A stretch of 64,000 nucleotides of DNA from Aquidulcibacter sp. (GTDB lineage: Bacteria > Pseudomonadota > Alphaproteobacteria > Caulobacterales > Aquidulcibacteraceae), in the NCBI GenBank assembly GCA_027532555.1, contig JAPZTJ010000011.1, forward strand, positions 56,591 to 120,590. Direction: 5' to 3'. Below the pieces are notes generated by a model. The model made no database searches, was not told the DNA's origin, and saw only the letters and a list, made by a program, of their open reading frames with translations. The position numbers were made by a program, and so were the translations under genes. This document shows positions 43,849 through 53,069 of this stretch, one piece after another (position 1 is the first letter of the stretch; each line of letters begins with the position of its first letter).

Positions 43849-46800
43849 ATGACTTCATCGACAAAACGTGTAAAGCTGCTCGTTGGCGTTTGCGCATCAT
43901 CACTTCTAGCGGGTGCCGCCTGGGCCCAATCGAGCCCGGCTGGTGGCAGTGCGCCAGAGCCAACCGCCGAAGTCATTGTTGTGACGGGGTCCCGCATTGC
44001 GCGCGTAGCCGACGCAAGCCCCTCACCCGTCACCTTTGTTAGCGCTGCGCAGCTGGAATCTCAGGGCGTAACTCAAGTTGCAGACTATCTTGAAACCTTG
44101 CCTCAGCTCGCAGCATCCACAACGGGCGAGCAAGCCACAGGCGTGCCGGGTCGGGCCACATTAAACCTTCGTGGCATGGGCAGTGCTCGAACGCTTGTTC
44201 TCGTCAATGGTCGTCGCCATGTTGCGGGTGTTTCGGGTTCAAGCGCAGTTGATATTGGCACCATTCCTTCCGCTTTGATTGAACGCGTGGATGTTTTGAC
44301 GGGTGGAGCTTCGGCCGTTTATGGGTCCGATGCAGTCACGGGCGTGGTCAATTTTGTTACGAAAAAGAAGTATGAAGGCTTTGAAGTTTCTGCTCAGACT
44401 TCGATGTCCGGGCAAGGAGACTCGCCGGGTTTCTTTGGATCCCTTCTCTATGGCAAGAATTTCGGCGAAAGCGAAAAGGGTAATCTGACCTTTGCAGCTC
44501 AATACGATGCGCAAGAAGGCTTGCTCTATGGCGATCGGGACTTCTCAAAGGACAATGGTCTGGCGTTTAATACTGAAAACCCAGCGACGCGTTTCCAAGT
44601 TGGTGATCCAATCCCAACTGGGCGGACGCCAAACAACACAATCGGTAACACCATTTTAGTAAACGGCGCACCGCGCTACGCAAATACCGATCCAGCCCTC
44701 ATAGAGCGCGCCCGAAGTGCCACGCCGCGAGCTATTCTGGGGAACCGTCGGTTTTCGATTTCCTCTACTCTTGGCCTGATTGGATTAGACCCATTCGGAA
44801 CTGGATTTGCTGATGGTGCGAGCGCAGTTCCTGGTGCGGACTTTAACGGCAACGGCATCAATGACTGCTTGGAGAGCACGATTGGGCGGCGTTTCTTTGG
44901 CTGTTGGGTGGTAGACACAAACTCCGGAAAAGTTCGACCATTTCAGGATGGCTTGATTTCAAGTGGGCAGAACCAAATTGGCGGCGATGGCGCCGAGCAA
45001 TATTTCAACGAAAGCAATCTGACGCCTACCACAGGCCAATTCGTAGCCAACCTTTTCCTTGATTATGAGGCAAGTCCAAACTTCCGGCCCTATTTCGAAG
45101 GCAAAGTCGTCAATTCCAAAGCACGCTATTTCAACGTCTATAAAACGTTCGACGATACCATTCTGATCCGGCGCGACAATCCGTTTATCCCTGCCGAAAT
45201 CCGCAATTATATCAATGCCCAAATTGCTGCCACCCCGAGTCTAGCGAGCACCTATCAACTGGCGATTGGGCGCGACAATATTGATGTCGTCCGCAATGAT
45301 ATCGGTGATTCCAACGAACGTAGTACTTTCCGTTTTGTGACGGGGGCAGATGGCGACTTCTTCAATTTAGAAGGTTGGCGCTACGATGTGGCGTTCAACT
45401 ATGGTCAAACCCGGACAGAGACGCGCTCATGGACCCGGTTGGATGACCGTTATTTTGCAGCGATCGATGCGGTAATCGATCCGGCAACAGGGCAGCCGAC
45501 CTGCCGATCAAACCTAAACCCAAATGCCTTGCCACCGTCACCGGCATCTCAATTCCCATATATCGAGATCACCAAATTCACCACGTTTGACCCTCGAAAC
45601 AAAGAATGTCGCCCTTTGAATTTGTTTGGTTTGAACAAATCCAGCAAGGAAGCTCGCGAGTTTGTTTCTTATGAAGAGGTTGAAAAGTCGACGATCCGAC
45701 AAACCGTTATCAGCGGTACGGTGTCGGGTGACTCGGCTAAGTTATTCTCCCTTCCCGGAGGAGCGGTCAAGTTTGTCGTTGGCGCGGAATACCGAAAGGA
45801 AGAAAGCGACTTTAGACCGGACGCGCGCGAGACCTTAGGGGAAACCTTTGACGTCGGCGGTACACAGCGCACCAAGGGTTCTTATGATGTCAGCGAAGCC
45901 TATGTGGAAGTGAATTTGCCCATCCTAAGCGAAGCACCGTTTTTTGAGACGCTGGAAGTCAGCGGTGCAGCCCGCTGGGGCAATTACTCTACAATTGGCG
46001 ACAGTTTTGCGTGGAAGGCCGATCTAATCTGGGCACCCGTTTCAGACCTGCGGTTCCGCGGCGGATACTCGGTGACCGTGCGGGCACCCAATATCGGTGA
46101 ATTGTTCTCGCCCGAACAGCCAACCACGTTCTCGCCATTGGACCCCTGCGATAACGCGCTAATCGGCCAAGGCTCGCAACCTGCAAACCGCCTTGCAAAC
46201 TGCCGAGCAGATGGCATCCCAGTCGGTTGGAGCAATCCAAATACGGCTCGTTTCACAGGTGTTTCTGGTGGCAATCCAAACCTGAAAGAAGAAACCGCAG
46301 AGACCTATAGCGCTGGCTTAGTTTTCAAACCACGCTTTGTTAAAAACCTGATCCTGACAGCGGATTATTGGAACATCGCCATCGAAGACGCCATCGCCGC
46401 AGTCTCAGCACAGAACATCGTCAATGCCTGCTACGATGCACCTAATCTGCAAAATCAGTTCTGCAACGCGATCCGGCGTACCCGCACCGCAGGGTCGCCA
46501 ACATTCCTGGGTCTAAACTTCATCCGTCAAGGCGATATCAATTTCGCTGCGCAAGAAGCGTCTGGGGTTGATCTGAATTTGCGCTATGCCATACCACTCG
46601 AAGCTATCGGCCTGGAAAAAATGGGTCGGCTTGCGATCGCCCTCACAGGAACTTGGGTTGAGAACAGGCAAAACTTTGAAAATCCAGCGGCACCCCTGGT
46701 TGGCAATAAAATCCTAGGCGAAATCAATAACCCGGAATTGACCTACAGTGTTGGTTTGGACTGGGATAAGGGGCCTTGGTCGGTGAATTGGTCATCACGC

Positions 46801-47040
46801 TTCATTGACAACCAGACTTTGTTCGGTGTCGAGGTGGAAACCGTTGCACAGTTCACTCCCGCCTTCACCGGCGATTTCTGGACACACAATGCATCAATCC
46901 GTTACGATCTTACGGACGATCATTCGATTGTCGTCGGCGTGAACAACCTTAGTGATGAAAAGCCCTATTTGCGTGAATGGGCCGAGCCAGTTTCTGGCGT
47001 AGGGCGTGATTTCTTTATACGCTATACGGCAAAATACTGA
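43849..47040 (+). CDS. TonB-dependent outer-membrane receptor
   Basis: This outer-membrane transporter of about 1063 aa has a signal peptide ending AGAAWAQ. The TonB box region (EVIVVTGSRIAR) and plug domain follow: LNLRGMGSARTLVLVNGRR and VLTGGASAVYGSDAVTGVVN. A long 22-strand barrel ends in the aromatic C-terminal residue of FIRYTAKY. The fifth-position aromatic ending fits outer-membrane targeting. The substrate is unknown; no regulator or enzyme for one is adjacent. The ATG at 43849 follows a GGGGGGG tract. A strong intrinsic terminator follows its stop. Confidence 0.93.
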   Translation: MTSSTKRVKLLVGVCASSLLAGAAWAQSSPAGGSAPEPTAEVIVVTGSRIARVADASPSPVTFVSAAQLESQGVTQVADYLETLPQLAASTTGEQATGVPGRATLNLRGMGSARTLVLVNGRRHVAGVSGSSAVDIGTIPSALIERVDVLTGGASAVYGSDAVTGVVNFVTKKKYEGFEVSAQTSMSGQGDSPGFFGSLLYGKNFGESEKGNLTFAAQYDAQEGLLYGDRDFSKDNGLAFNTENPATRFQVGDPIPTGRTPNNTIGNTILVNGAPRYANTDPALIERARSATPRAILGNRRFSISSTLGLIGLDPFGTGFADGASAVPGADFNGNGINDCLESTIGRRFFGCWVVDTNSGKVRPFQDGLISSGQNQIGGDGAEQYFNESNLTPTTGQFVANLFLDYEASPNFRPYFEGKVVNSKARYFNVYKTFDDTILIRRDNPFIPAEIRNYINAQIAATPSLASTYQLAIGRDNIDVVRNDIGDSNERSTFRFVTGADGDFFNLEGWRYDVAFNYGQTRTETRSWTRLDDRYFAAIDAVIDPATGQPTCRSNLNPNALPPSPASQFPYIEITKFTTFDPRNKECRPLNLFGLNKSSKEAREFVSYEEVEKSTIRQTVISGTVSGDSAKLFSLPGGAVKFVVGAEYRKEESDFRPDARETLGETFDVGGTQRTKGSYDVSEAYVEVNLPILSEAPFFETLEVSGAARWGNYSTIGDSFAWKADLIWAPVSDLRFRGGYSVTVRAPNIGELFSPEQPTTFSPLDPCDNALIGQGSQPANRLANCRADGIPVGWSNPNTARFTGVSGGNPNLKEETAETYSAGLVFKPRFVKNLILTADYWNIAIEDAIAAVSAQNIVNACYDAPNLQNQFCNAIRRTRTAGSPTFLGLNFIRQGDINFAAQEASGVDLNLRYAIPLEAIGLEKMGRLAIALTGTWVENRQNFENPAAPLVGNKILGEINNPELTYSVGLDWDKGPWSVNWSSRFIDNQTLFGVEVETVAQFTPAFTGDFWTHNASIRYDLTDDHSIVVGVNNLSDEKPYLREWAEPVSGVGRDFFIRYTAKY

Positions 47041-47070
47041 AGCTATCGATCAATTTAGACCTAACCAATG

Positions 47071-47104
47071 AAAAGGTCCCTCCATTGCGAGGGACCTTTT
47101 TTTT
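47071..47104 (+). terminator. intrinsic terminator after the TonB-dependent receptor gene
   Basis: The 12-bp stem AAAAGGTCCCTC/GAGGGACCTTTT has a 6-nt loop (CATTGC) and is followed by a T-run. It begins 31 nt after the receptor stop codon. This is the clearest intrinsic terminator in the window. Confidence 0.92.
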
Positions 47105-47182
47105 GCGCTCTGCGATTTTCCGCGACAAGTCCGCCCGTGTGCGTTAGCAAAGATCAAAACCATAACTTGCGGAGAAAACACC

Positions 47183-48313
47183 ATGAGCGACACCCAACTG
47201 CACGGCCTTGAATTGCGGTCCACCGTTACCTCTGAGGGTCAATTGATCCTCAATCTCGAACCTGTTGCGATCGATGAACCGGGCCCGGATGAAGTGATTG
47301 TCCAAGTCGAAGCGTCCCCCATCAATCCATCTGATCTGGGGCTGCTATTGGGACCTGCAGATATGGCGACCTTGGCAGCCAGCGGTACGCCAGACCGGCC
47401 TGTTTTGACCGCCACCATCCCACCAGCCCGCATGGGTATGATGAAGCCCCGTTTGGATGCCTCTATGGCTGTCGGCAATGAAGGCGCGGGGACTGTCGTG
47501 CGCGCTGGGGCCAATGTTGCTGGCATGCTGGGCAAGAAGGTCGGTATGTTTGGCGGCTCCATGTATGCCACTTACCGCAAGCTATTGGCGCGGGATTGTT
47601 CGCCTCTGCCAGAAGGTGCGACCTCTGCCGATGGCGCTTCCATGTTTGTGAACCCGCTGACTGCCTTAGCTATGGTCGAGACGATGAAGCGTGAAGGGCA
47701 TGTCGCCCTTGTACACACCGCAGCAGCGTCAAATCTGGGCCAAATGTTGACCAAAATCTGCCTCGCCGATGATGTCCCCTTGGTCAATATTGTTCGGAGT
47801 GCGGAGCAAGCCAAAATCCTCAAAGATATTGGCGCAAAGTATGTTGTGGATTCAACCTCTGACACCTTCCAAGCAGACCTGACCGACGCCGTAACTGAGA
47901 CCAAAGCCACCCTTGCGTTTGATGCGATTGGCGGTGGTCGTTTGGCCAATTCGATCTTGCACGCCATGGAAGCAGCTGCCAATCGCAATGCCAAGGAATA
48001 CAGCCGCTATGGCTCTTCCACCTTTAAGCAAGTCTATATTTACGGCGGGCTAGACTTGCGCCCAACCGAATTGGATCGAGGCTTTGGCCTGTCCTGGAGC
48101 GTGAGTGGCTTCTTATTGACGCCCTTCTTGCAAAAGATTGGCCTTGAAGCGGCACTGGGTCTACGCCAACGTGTAGCACGTGAACTGACCACCACCTTCG
48201 CGAGCCATTATACCTCGACATTGTCCTTGGCCGAAGCCCTGCACCCTGATCACGCGCGTGCCTATGCCCGCAAAGCGACGGGCGAGAAATATCTCATCAA
48301 TCCAAGTCTTTAG
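47183..48313 (+). CDS. zinc-binding-type MDR dehydrogenase
   Basis: This medium-chain dehydrogenase/reductase of 376 aa has the N-terminal catalytic domain (VQVEASPINPSDLGLLLGP) and a nucleotide-binding domain at about residues 170-300 (VALVHTAAASNLGQMLTKIC). The canonical zinc-site cysteines are missing, which suggests a quinone-oxidoreductase or reductase-like activity, despite the family label. It stands alone behind a terminator. Its stop codon interlocks with that of the convergent LacI-family gene by four bases. Confidence 0.87.
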   Translation: MSDTQLHGLELRSTVTSEGQLILNLEPVAIDEPGPDEVIVQVEASPINPSDLGLLLGPADMATLAASGTPDRPVLTATIPPARMGMMKPRLDASMAVGNEGAGTVVRAGANVAGMLGKKVGMFGGSMYATYRKLLARDCSPLPEGATSADGASMFVNPLTALAMVETMKREGHVALVHTAAASNLGQMLTKICLADDVPLVNIVRSAEQAKILKDIGAKYVVDSTSDTFQADLTDAVTETKATLAFDAIGGGRLANSILHAMEAAANRNAKEYSRYGSSTFKQVYIYGGLDLRPTELDRGFGLSWSVSGFLLTPFLQKIGLEAALGLRQRVARELTTTFASHYTSTLSLAEALHPDHARAYARKATGEKYLINPSL

Positions 48314-49356
48314 GATTTAGGCGGGGCGGTACTTTCGCGTTCAACAAGCGAACCTGCCACCAGATAGGGCAGTTCGCTTGGCGACGTGGCTTGATGGATC
48401 AACAGTTCGACAGCCTTTGAGAAGGTCGCCGCGATGGGTTGATCAATCGCGGTCAATTGCGGCGTCGTGAACCGAACGACAGGCGTATTGTCAAAGCTGA
48501 TCAAAGACAGATCCTGTGGCACCAATAGGTTGCGCTCGTGGGCAATGTCCAGGGTCGCCAAGGCCATTTGGTCATTGCTGGCGATGATGGCAGTGGGTGG
48601 GGGTGTGAGGTTGAGAAGGGCAGTTGCAGCCTCGCGGCCACTCTCATAACTAAAGTCACCCGGCACACAGAGGTCCGTGTCCGGCAGGCCGGCTTGCGCC
48701 ATGGCCTGTCGCCAGCCATCCACGCGCCAGTGTGAAAGATTATAGTCCGGGGCACCCGCGATAAAGCCGATCCGCTTGTGACCGAGCCCAATCAAATGCT
48801 GTGTGGCTTGCGCCGCTGATTCCGCATCCCCCATGTGGATGGCAAAGCCGCTGCCCGCTGCCAGGGATCCGATCCGCGCAAACGGAATATTTCGCTTAGT
48901 CAAGAGATTGGTGATCAAGGGGTTTTCGGAGTGAGGCGGCGTTAAGATGATGCCGTCGGGCTGCAAGGCTGCAATGGTGCCGCTTAGTTCGCGCTCAACA
49001 TGGTCATTATGGGTGTCGACGAGCTCGAAAATCATCCGATAGCCATGTTCCGCGCAGGTCAGCATGCCTCCCAAAAGCATTTGGTCGACCCAATCTGCGC
49101 CGCGGCGAGCACGCCATTCAGAGATCGTCCGCTCTCGGTCATTGATGACTAGAATAAGGTAGGAGCGCGAGCCACTCATACGTTGGGCGGCGATAGAGGG
49201 GACATAGTGCAGCTTCTCGATTGAAGCTTGCACACGCGCCTTCATTTCAGGGCGCACATTGGGTTCATTATTGATGACACGGCTGACCGTCTGCAACGAG
49301 ACGCCCGCATCTGCGGCAACATGGGTGATGGTGACCGATTGATTGCGGCGGCCCAT
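48310..49356 (-). CDS. LacI-family transcriptional regulator of the beta-glucan locus
   Basis: This is a 348-aa repressor. The N-terminal helix-turn-helix and hinge helix are clear (VTITHVAADAGVSLQTVSRV, then NNEPNVRPE and VPSIAAQRM). The C-terminal periplasmic-binding-protein-like sensor domain follows (HLIGLGHKRIGFIAG; PTAIIASNDQMALATLDIA). It is the only LacI-type regulator seen in the window and stands at the edge of a beta-glucan utilisation locus. Its likely operators are TGTGAGCGTTCACA-type sites at 52973, 52993 and 58611. The effector is probably a glucose-containing oligosaccharide or glucose, which is inference. Confidence 0.92.
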   Translation of the reverse strand: MGRRNQSVTITHVAADAGVSLQTVSRVINNEPNVRPEMKARVQASIEKLHYVPSIAAQRMSGSRSYLILVINDRERTISEWRARRGADWVDQMLLGGMLTCAEHGYRMIFELVDTHNDHVERELSGTIAALQPDGIILTPPHSENPLITNLLTKRNIPFARIGSLAAGSGFAIHMGDAESAAQATQHLIGLGHKRIGFIAGAPDYNLSHWRVDGWRQAMAQAGLPDTDLCVPGDFSYESGREAATALLNLTPPPTAIIASNDQMALATLDIAHERNLLVPQDLSLISFDNTPVVRFTTPQLTAIDQPIAATFSKAVELLIHQATSPSELPYLVAGSLVERESTAPPKS

Positions 49357-49627
49357 AAGCTAGCCCCTCCCCACCTGGCACAAACCAGAGTTTTGGCCAA
49401 TCGCGGCTTCAAATAGCGGTGGAACTACATCGACGCGCACGAAAACAACTTTCATTGGAACCGTCACGATGTTGATATCCCGACATTAATTCCGAGTAAC
49501 AGACTTAATCGCTTAACTAGAAACAATCAAAAAATATATCAATTGCACACAGAAATTTGATTGCTTCTCTGTCATAGAATTAAGGTTGTTTGGCAAATAC
49601 CTGACTGCTTTGTCAGGCATGACGCGA

Positions 49628-49662
49628 AGAGCGAACCTTGGAGTTTATCCAAGGCCCGCTCT
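49628..49662 (-). terminator. stem-loop after the beta-glucan TonB-dependent receptor gene
   Basis: Two-part arms AGAGCG..CCTTGG and CCAAGG..CGCTCT pair around a 7-nt loop, with a 2-nt internal bulge on each side. It lies 12 nt beyond the receptor stop codon on the minus strand. No T-run follows, so it may protect the mRNA end or act with Rho. The remaining part of the 317-nt gap to the LacI gene is AT-rich and shows nothing else. Confidence 0.5.
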
Positions 49663-49673
49663 CACCAGATAGA

Positions 49674-52600
49674 TTAGAAATCTACCCGCGCCATCAAGGT
49701 GAAGCGACGGTCGTTGCGGAAGGCCGAACGCGTCACCCGTGTACCTTTGAAGTCAATCACCTGACTGGTCTGGGTGACTTCATCCAACAAATTCACGCCT
49801 TGGATCCCAAACTTAACCCGTGGCGTCCACGAATAGAAGATGGAACCGTCGAGTTGTCCCGTCGCCTCGCCATAAATCGGCGAGAAGGGGAAGATCACAT
49901 CACGCGGTGTTTGCAAGAACTCTGACCGCCAATTGTAGGCCAAACGCATAGCAATCGGGCCCTTTTCATAGAAGCCAACCGCATTGATCGTGTGCTCGGA
50001 GACCCCTGCCAATGGCGTATTCCCAGCAAATGGGCTCTGCTCTGCGCCGAGGTTTGAGTTACTGAAGTCGCCAGCATCCACATAAGTATAGGTGAACTGG
50101 GTACCAAATCCGCTCAACAAGCCCGGCAAGAAGTCATAGGTCTGCTGATAGGAAAGCTCGACCCCTTTCAAGATGCCGCCATCGCTATTGACTGGACCAT
50201 TGACCAGAACATCGGTGGAGACGCCCTTTGGACTGGTGAACTTACGGACCGTCGCCCCACCATTCACAATGCCCTGAATGTCCTTCATGAAGGCCGAAAC
50301 CGCGACATAGCCCACTTTGGCAAAATACCATTCGTATGACAGGTCGTAGTTCCAAGATTCAATAGGACGCAGGAGACGGTTACCCGTGCCAATCTGGAAT
50401 AGAGGCCCTGTTGCCAACGTACCGCCAGCTTTCAGGCTGGCCGTATTGTCGGAGATGCCGCCGCCGGTTGCGAAGGCATTCAGGTCAGGGCGAGAAATGC
50501 CCTTTGAGATCGCCATGCGAACCAACATGCCATTGCCAAAGTCTGCTTTCGCATTGAAGCTTGGCAAAACATGGTCGAACTTAATGTCGGCACTGTCGTC
50601 AATCTCTTCGCCGGTAAAGACCGCGGCAAACTCAGCCAAACGCGTGGTTGATAGGCCGCAATAGCCCGGGGCAACTTGGCCGACCTGAACGCGGCTACAC
50701 GCATTCTGCAACTCAGCGACACTAACCTTACCGTCGCCATTACCACCCGAGCCAACCGAATCGAAGAATTCTCCGGTTGGCAATTTGATGGCACCAGCAC
50801 TTTGAACCGTAGTCTGCACATAACGCAGGCCGAAGTTTCCGGTGACTTTGAGGTCGCCAGAAAAGTCTTTGCCAAAGTCCACGCGGGCGAAGGCGGCCGA
50901 GGTCAATTCTTCCACGTCAGAAATTTCACCGGCGGTCCAAGGACCACCAAGCACATTGCCGGAACGCGCAGAAATTGGGAACCAAGCGTTCGGGGTCAGG
51001 GTCGACGCCGTAATCGCATTCGCTTGCTTGCGGATTTCACCGCTCAGATAGTCACGAACGGTGTTGTCACCGCCGAAGAAGAAAGCAGAGCCATCGCCCA
51101 GAGGCACAGGCACATTGCCGCGTTGGAAGTTATCGCCGAATGGATTGCGGATGGCAGACGACCCTGGGAAGTCTTTGGCATAAGCACCACCGCAACCAAA
51201 GGCTTGGAAGTCGCCGCAGTTCCAATTGCCACCGCGACCTGTCCAAGGTGCACCCAAATTGCCCCAGTTGGAGAAGTTGGCACTGCGGGTGATGCGCGAA
51301 CGATCACTCCAGCGCGCACCAAAGCGGACGCCCTTGAAGAAGCCATCTTCTTTCAAGTCATACTCGCCGTCGAGACGAACACTGGTCATCTCGCCTTCGT
51401 TATAGACTTGGTTGTCCAATAAGAACCAATAGAAGGTCTTAGATGGATCGGTGAAGTAGCTGGCAGGGGAATTGGCCGACCCGGGTTGCAGGAACTGCAC
51501 CAGAGGGGTGTCGCCAGTATTGTCGATAAAGACGTCGCTATAGGTCTGCATGGCCGAGATGAAACCATTCTCGGTGCGGTCCGATCCGATGTGCTGGGCT
51601 TCGAAGTTGAAGCGCATGCGGTCGGTTGGATTGAACTTTAACGTGAAGGACACATCCTCGGTCGAAGCGGCATCTTCGCGTTGGAAGCGCAAGAGTTCGG
51701 TTGGAATACCCCGCCCGCCGGTGAAGGGCTGCAGCTGGGTTAAGGTGCCCTTCGCAAACTGGTTGCCGGCAAAGGTTGCCGTCGTGCCGGGCGCAACAAC
51801 TGGGAACAGACCGTCGTCATTGACCAAAGCCAAAGCCGAGAATTCTTCCAAGGTCGCTTCGGTGGTTGCTTTCAAATATTCAAGCGTGGCCAGCCAGCGC
51901 TTGTCATTGCTTTCCCACTGGCCCACGATCGAAATCGCGTCGCGGTCACGCGTCAGATCGGTGGTGCGCACGCCTGCGCCCTTTGGCACGAAGACAGCAT
52001 TGGCTGGCGGGAAGTTGGATGCGTTGAAAGCTTGGCCACCGCTGAACCCGCCAGAACCCACGGCACGCACACGGATACAGGCCGAGGTCAGCGAGGCATC
52101 GCGATAGCAAGGGTCGGTGATTTGCGACGCATCGGTCTTGGTCACCAATTGAGACTGGGCATAGGCCAATTGGACGCCAAAGGTGCCAACTTCGGTTTCA
52201 TAAGTATTGGACCCCAAGAAGGAGAAGCCAGGCGACCACTCTTCAGCCATATCGCCGTAATTGCTTTCAATCGTGCCAGCAAAGCGAGGGCCCTTTTTGT
52301 CGAGTGGCTTGCGCGTGACAAGATTGACTGTGCCGGAGATGCCGCCGTCAATCATGTCTGCAGTGGCATTCTTGAACACTTCCACGCGGCCCAAAAGCTC
52401 TGGCGAGACGTCGTTGAAGGAGAGTTCGCGGCCGCCGTTTGCGGAAAAGATATCGCGGCCATTCAACTCAGAACGCACATAAGGCAGGCCGCGGATGATG
52501 ACACCTGAACCTTCGACCGAAAAGCGATCGGGATCGTTACGCTGTTCAAAGCGGGAAATGTTGATGCCCGGAATGCGCTGCAGCGCCTCTGCAACCGAAC

Positions 52601-52904
52601 GGTCTGGCAAAGCGCCAATGTCTTCGGCGGTAACCACATCCACGAAGGTATCGAGATTGCGCTTGATAGACTGCGCATTTTGCAGCGAGCGACGGAAGCC
52701 GGTGACGACAACCACTTCGGCTGGTGCCTCGGCTTCTTGGGTTGCAGGGGTCGTGGTTTCAGCTGGCTTGGCCGGCTCTGCTGCTGTCTGCGCGAAAGCA
52801 GGCTGCGAAACCAGCGCCAAAAGGGCTAGACTGGATGCGGTGGTCAAAGCGGTGAACCGCCGAGACCGAGACGTGGCTGTGCCTGCGTTGAGTTGATAGG
52901 CCAA
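49674..52904 (-). CDS. TonB-dependent receptor for oligosaccharide uptake (TTG start)
   Basis: This outer-membrane receptor of about 1076 aa is of the large Caulobacter/Xanthomonas-type that takes up polysaccharide fragments. The signal peptide ends SQPAFAQ and an Ala/Glu/Pro linker follows. The TonB box is VVVVTGFRRSLQNAQ, the plug is LPDRSVAEALQRIPGINISR, and the barrel ends FTLMARVDF. I chose TTG at 52904 because GGGGAGG lies five bases upstream and the signal peptide then starts correctly. The ATG at 52985 has no site and lies inside an operator-like sequence. It is divergent from the halogenase-like gene and probably under LacI control. Confidence 0.92.
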   Translation of the reverse strand: MAYQLNAGTATSRSRRFTALTTASSLALLALVSQPAFAQTAAEPAKPAETTTPATQEAEAPAEVVVVTGFRRSLQNAQSIKRNLDTFVDVVTAEDIGALPDRSVAEALQRIPGINISRFEQRNDPDRFSVEGSGVIIRGLPYVRSELNGRDIFSANGGRELSFNDVSPELLGRVEVFKNATADMIDGGISGTVNLVTRKPLDKKGPRFAGTIESNYGDMAEEWSPGFSFLGSNTYETEVGTFGVQLAYAQSQLVTKTDASQITDPCYRDASLTSACIRVRAVGSGGFSGGQAFNASNFPPANAVFVPKGAGVRTTDLTRDRDAISIVGQWESNDKRWLATLEYLKATTEATLEEFSALALVNDDGLFPVVAPGTTATFAGNQFAKGTLTQLQPFTGGRGIPTELLRFQREDAASTEDVSFTLKFNPTDRMRFNFEAQHIGSDRTENGFISAMQTYSDVFIDNTGDTPLVQFLQPGSANSPASYFTDPSKTFYWFLLDNQVYNEGEMTSVRLDGEYDLKEDGFFKGVRFGARWSDRSRITRSANFSNWGNLGAPWTGRGGNWNCGDFQAFGCGGAYAKDFPGSSAIRNPFGDNFQRGNVPVPLGDGSAFFFGGDNTVRDYLSGEIRKQANAITASTLTPNAWFPISARSGNVLGGPWTAGEISDVEELTSAAFARVDFGKDFSGDLKVTGNFGLRYVQTTVQSAGAIKLPTGEFFDSVGSGGNGDGKVSVAELQNACSRVQVGQVAPGYCGLSTTRLAEFAAVFTGEEIDDSADIKFDHVLPSFNAKADFGNGMLVRMAISKGISRPDLNAFATGGGISDNTASLKAGGTLATGPLFQIGTGNRLLRPIESWNYDLSYEWYFAKVGYVAVSAFMKDIQGIVNGGATVRKFTSPKGVSTDVLVNGPVNSDGGILKGVELSYQQTYDFLPGLLSGFGTQFTYTYVDAGDFSNSNLGAEQSPFAGNTPLAGVSEHTINAVGFYEKGPIAMRLAYNWRSEFLQTPRDVIFPFSPIYGEATGQLDGSIFYSWTPRVKFGIQGVNLLDEVTQTSQVIDFKGTRVTRSAFRNDRRFTLMARVDF

Positions 52905-52972
52905 ATTTTCCTCCCCTGACTCCCTTCTTTTTTGAAGGAAGCTAATCATATTGAACGACGCATAACGGTAGT

Positions 52973-53006
52973 TGAGAGCGTTCACAAGAAAAAATGAACG
53001 TTCACA
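52973..53006. promoter_or_regulatory. tandem LacI-type operators in the receptor/halogenase divergent promoter
   Basis: TGAGAGCGTTCACA (52973-52986) matches the site at 58611 (TGTGAGCGTTCACA) at 13 of 14 bases. AATGAACGTTCACA (52993-53006) matches at 11 of 14 and holds the perfect palindrome TGAACGTTCA. Their centres are exactly 20 bp apart, about two helical turns, so two dimers could bind on one face. They sit 69 nt before the receptor TTG and 64 nt before the halogenase ATG. Confidence 0.65.
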
Positions 53007-53069
53007 TTTGCATCATCCGTGCTAGATGGCAAGAAAATACAGTTAAAGTGAATCTGGGGGTAACGAGAA

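Noticed and set aside
52905..52985. ATG at 52985 as the start of the beta-glucan TonB-dependent receptor
   Set aside because: It has no ribosome-binding site, would put 27 residues before the signal peptide and lies inside an operator-like sequence.
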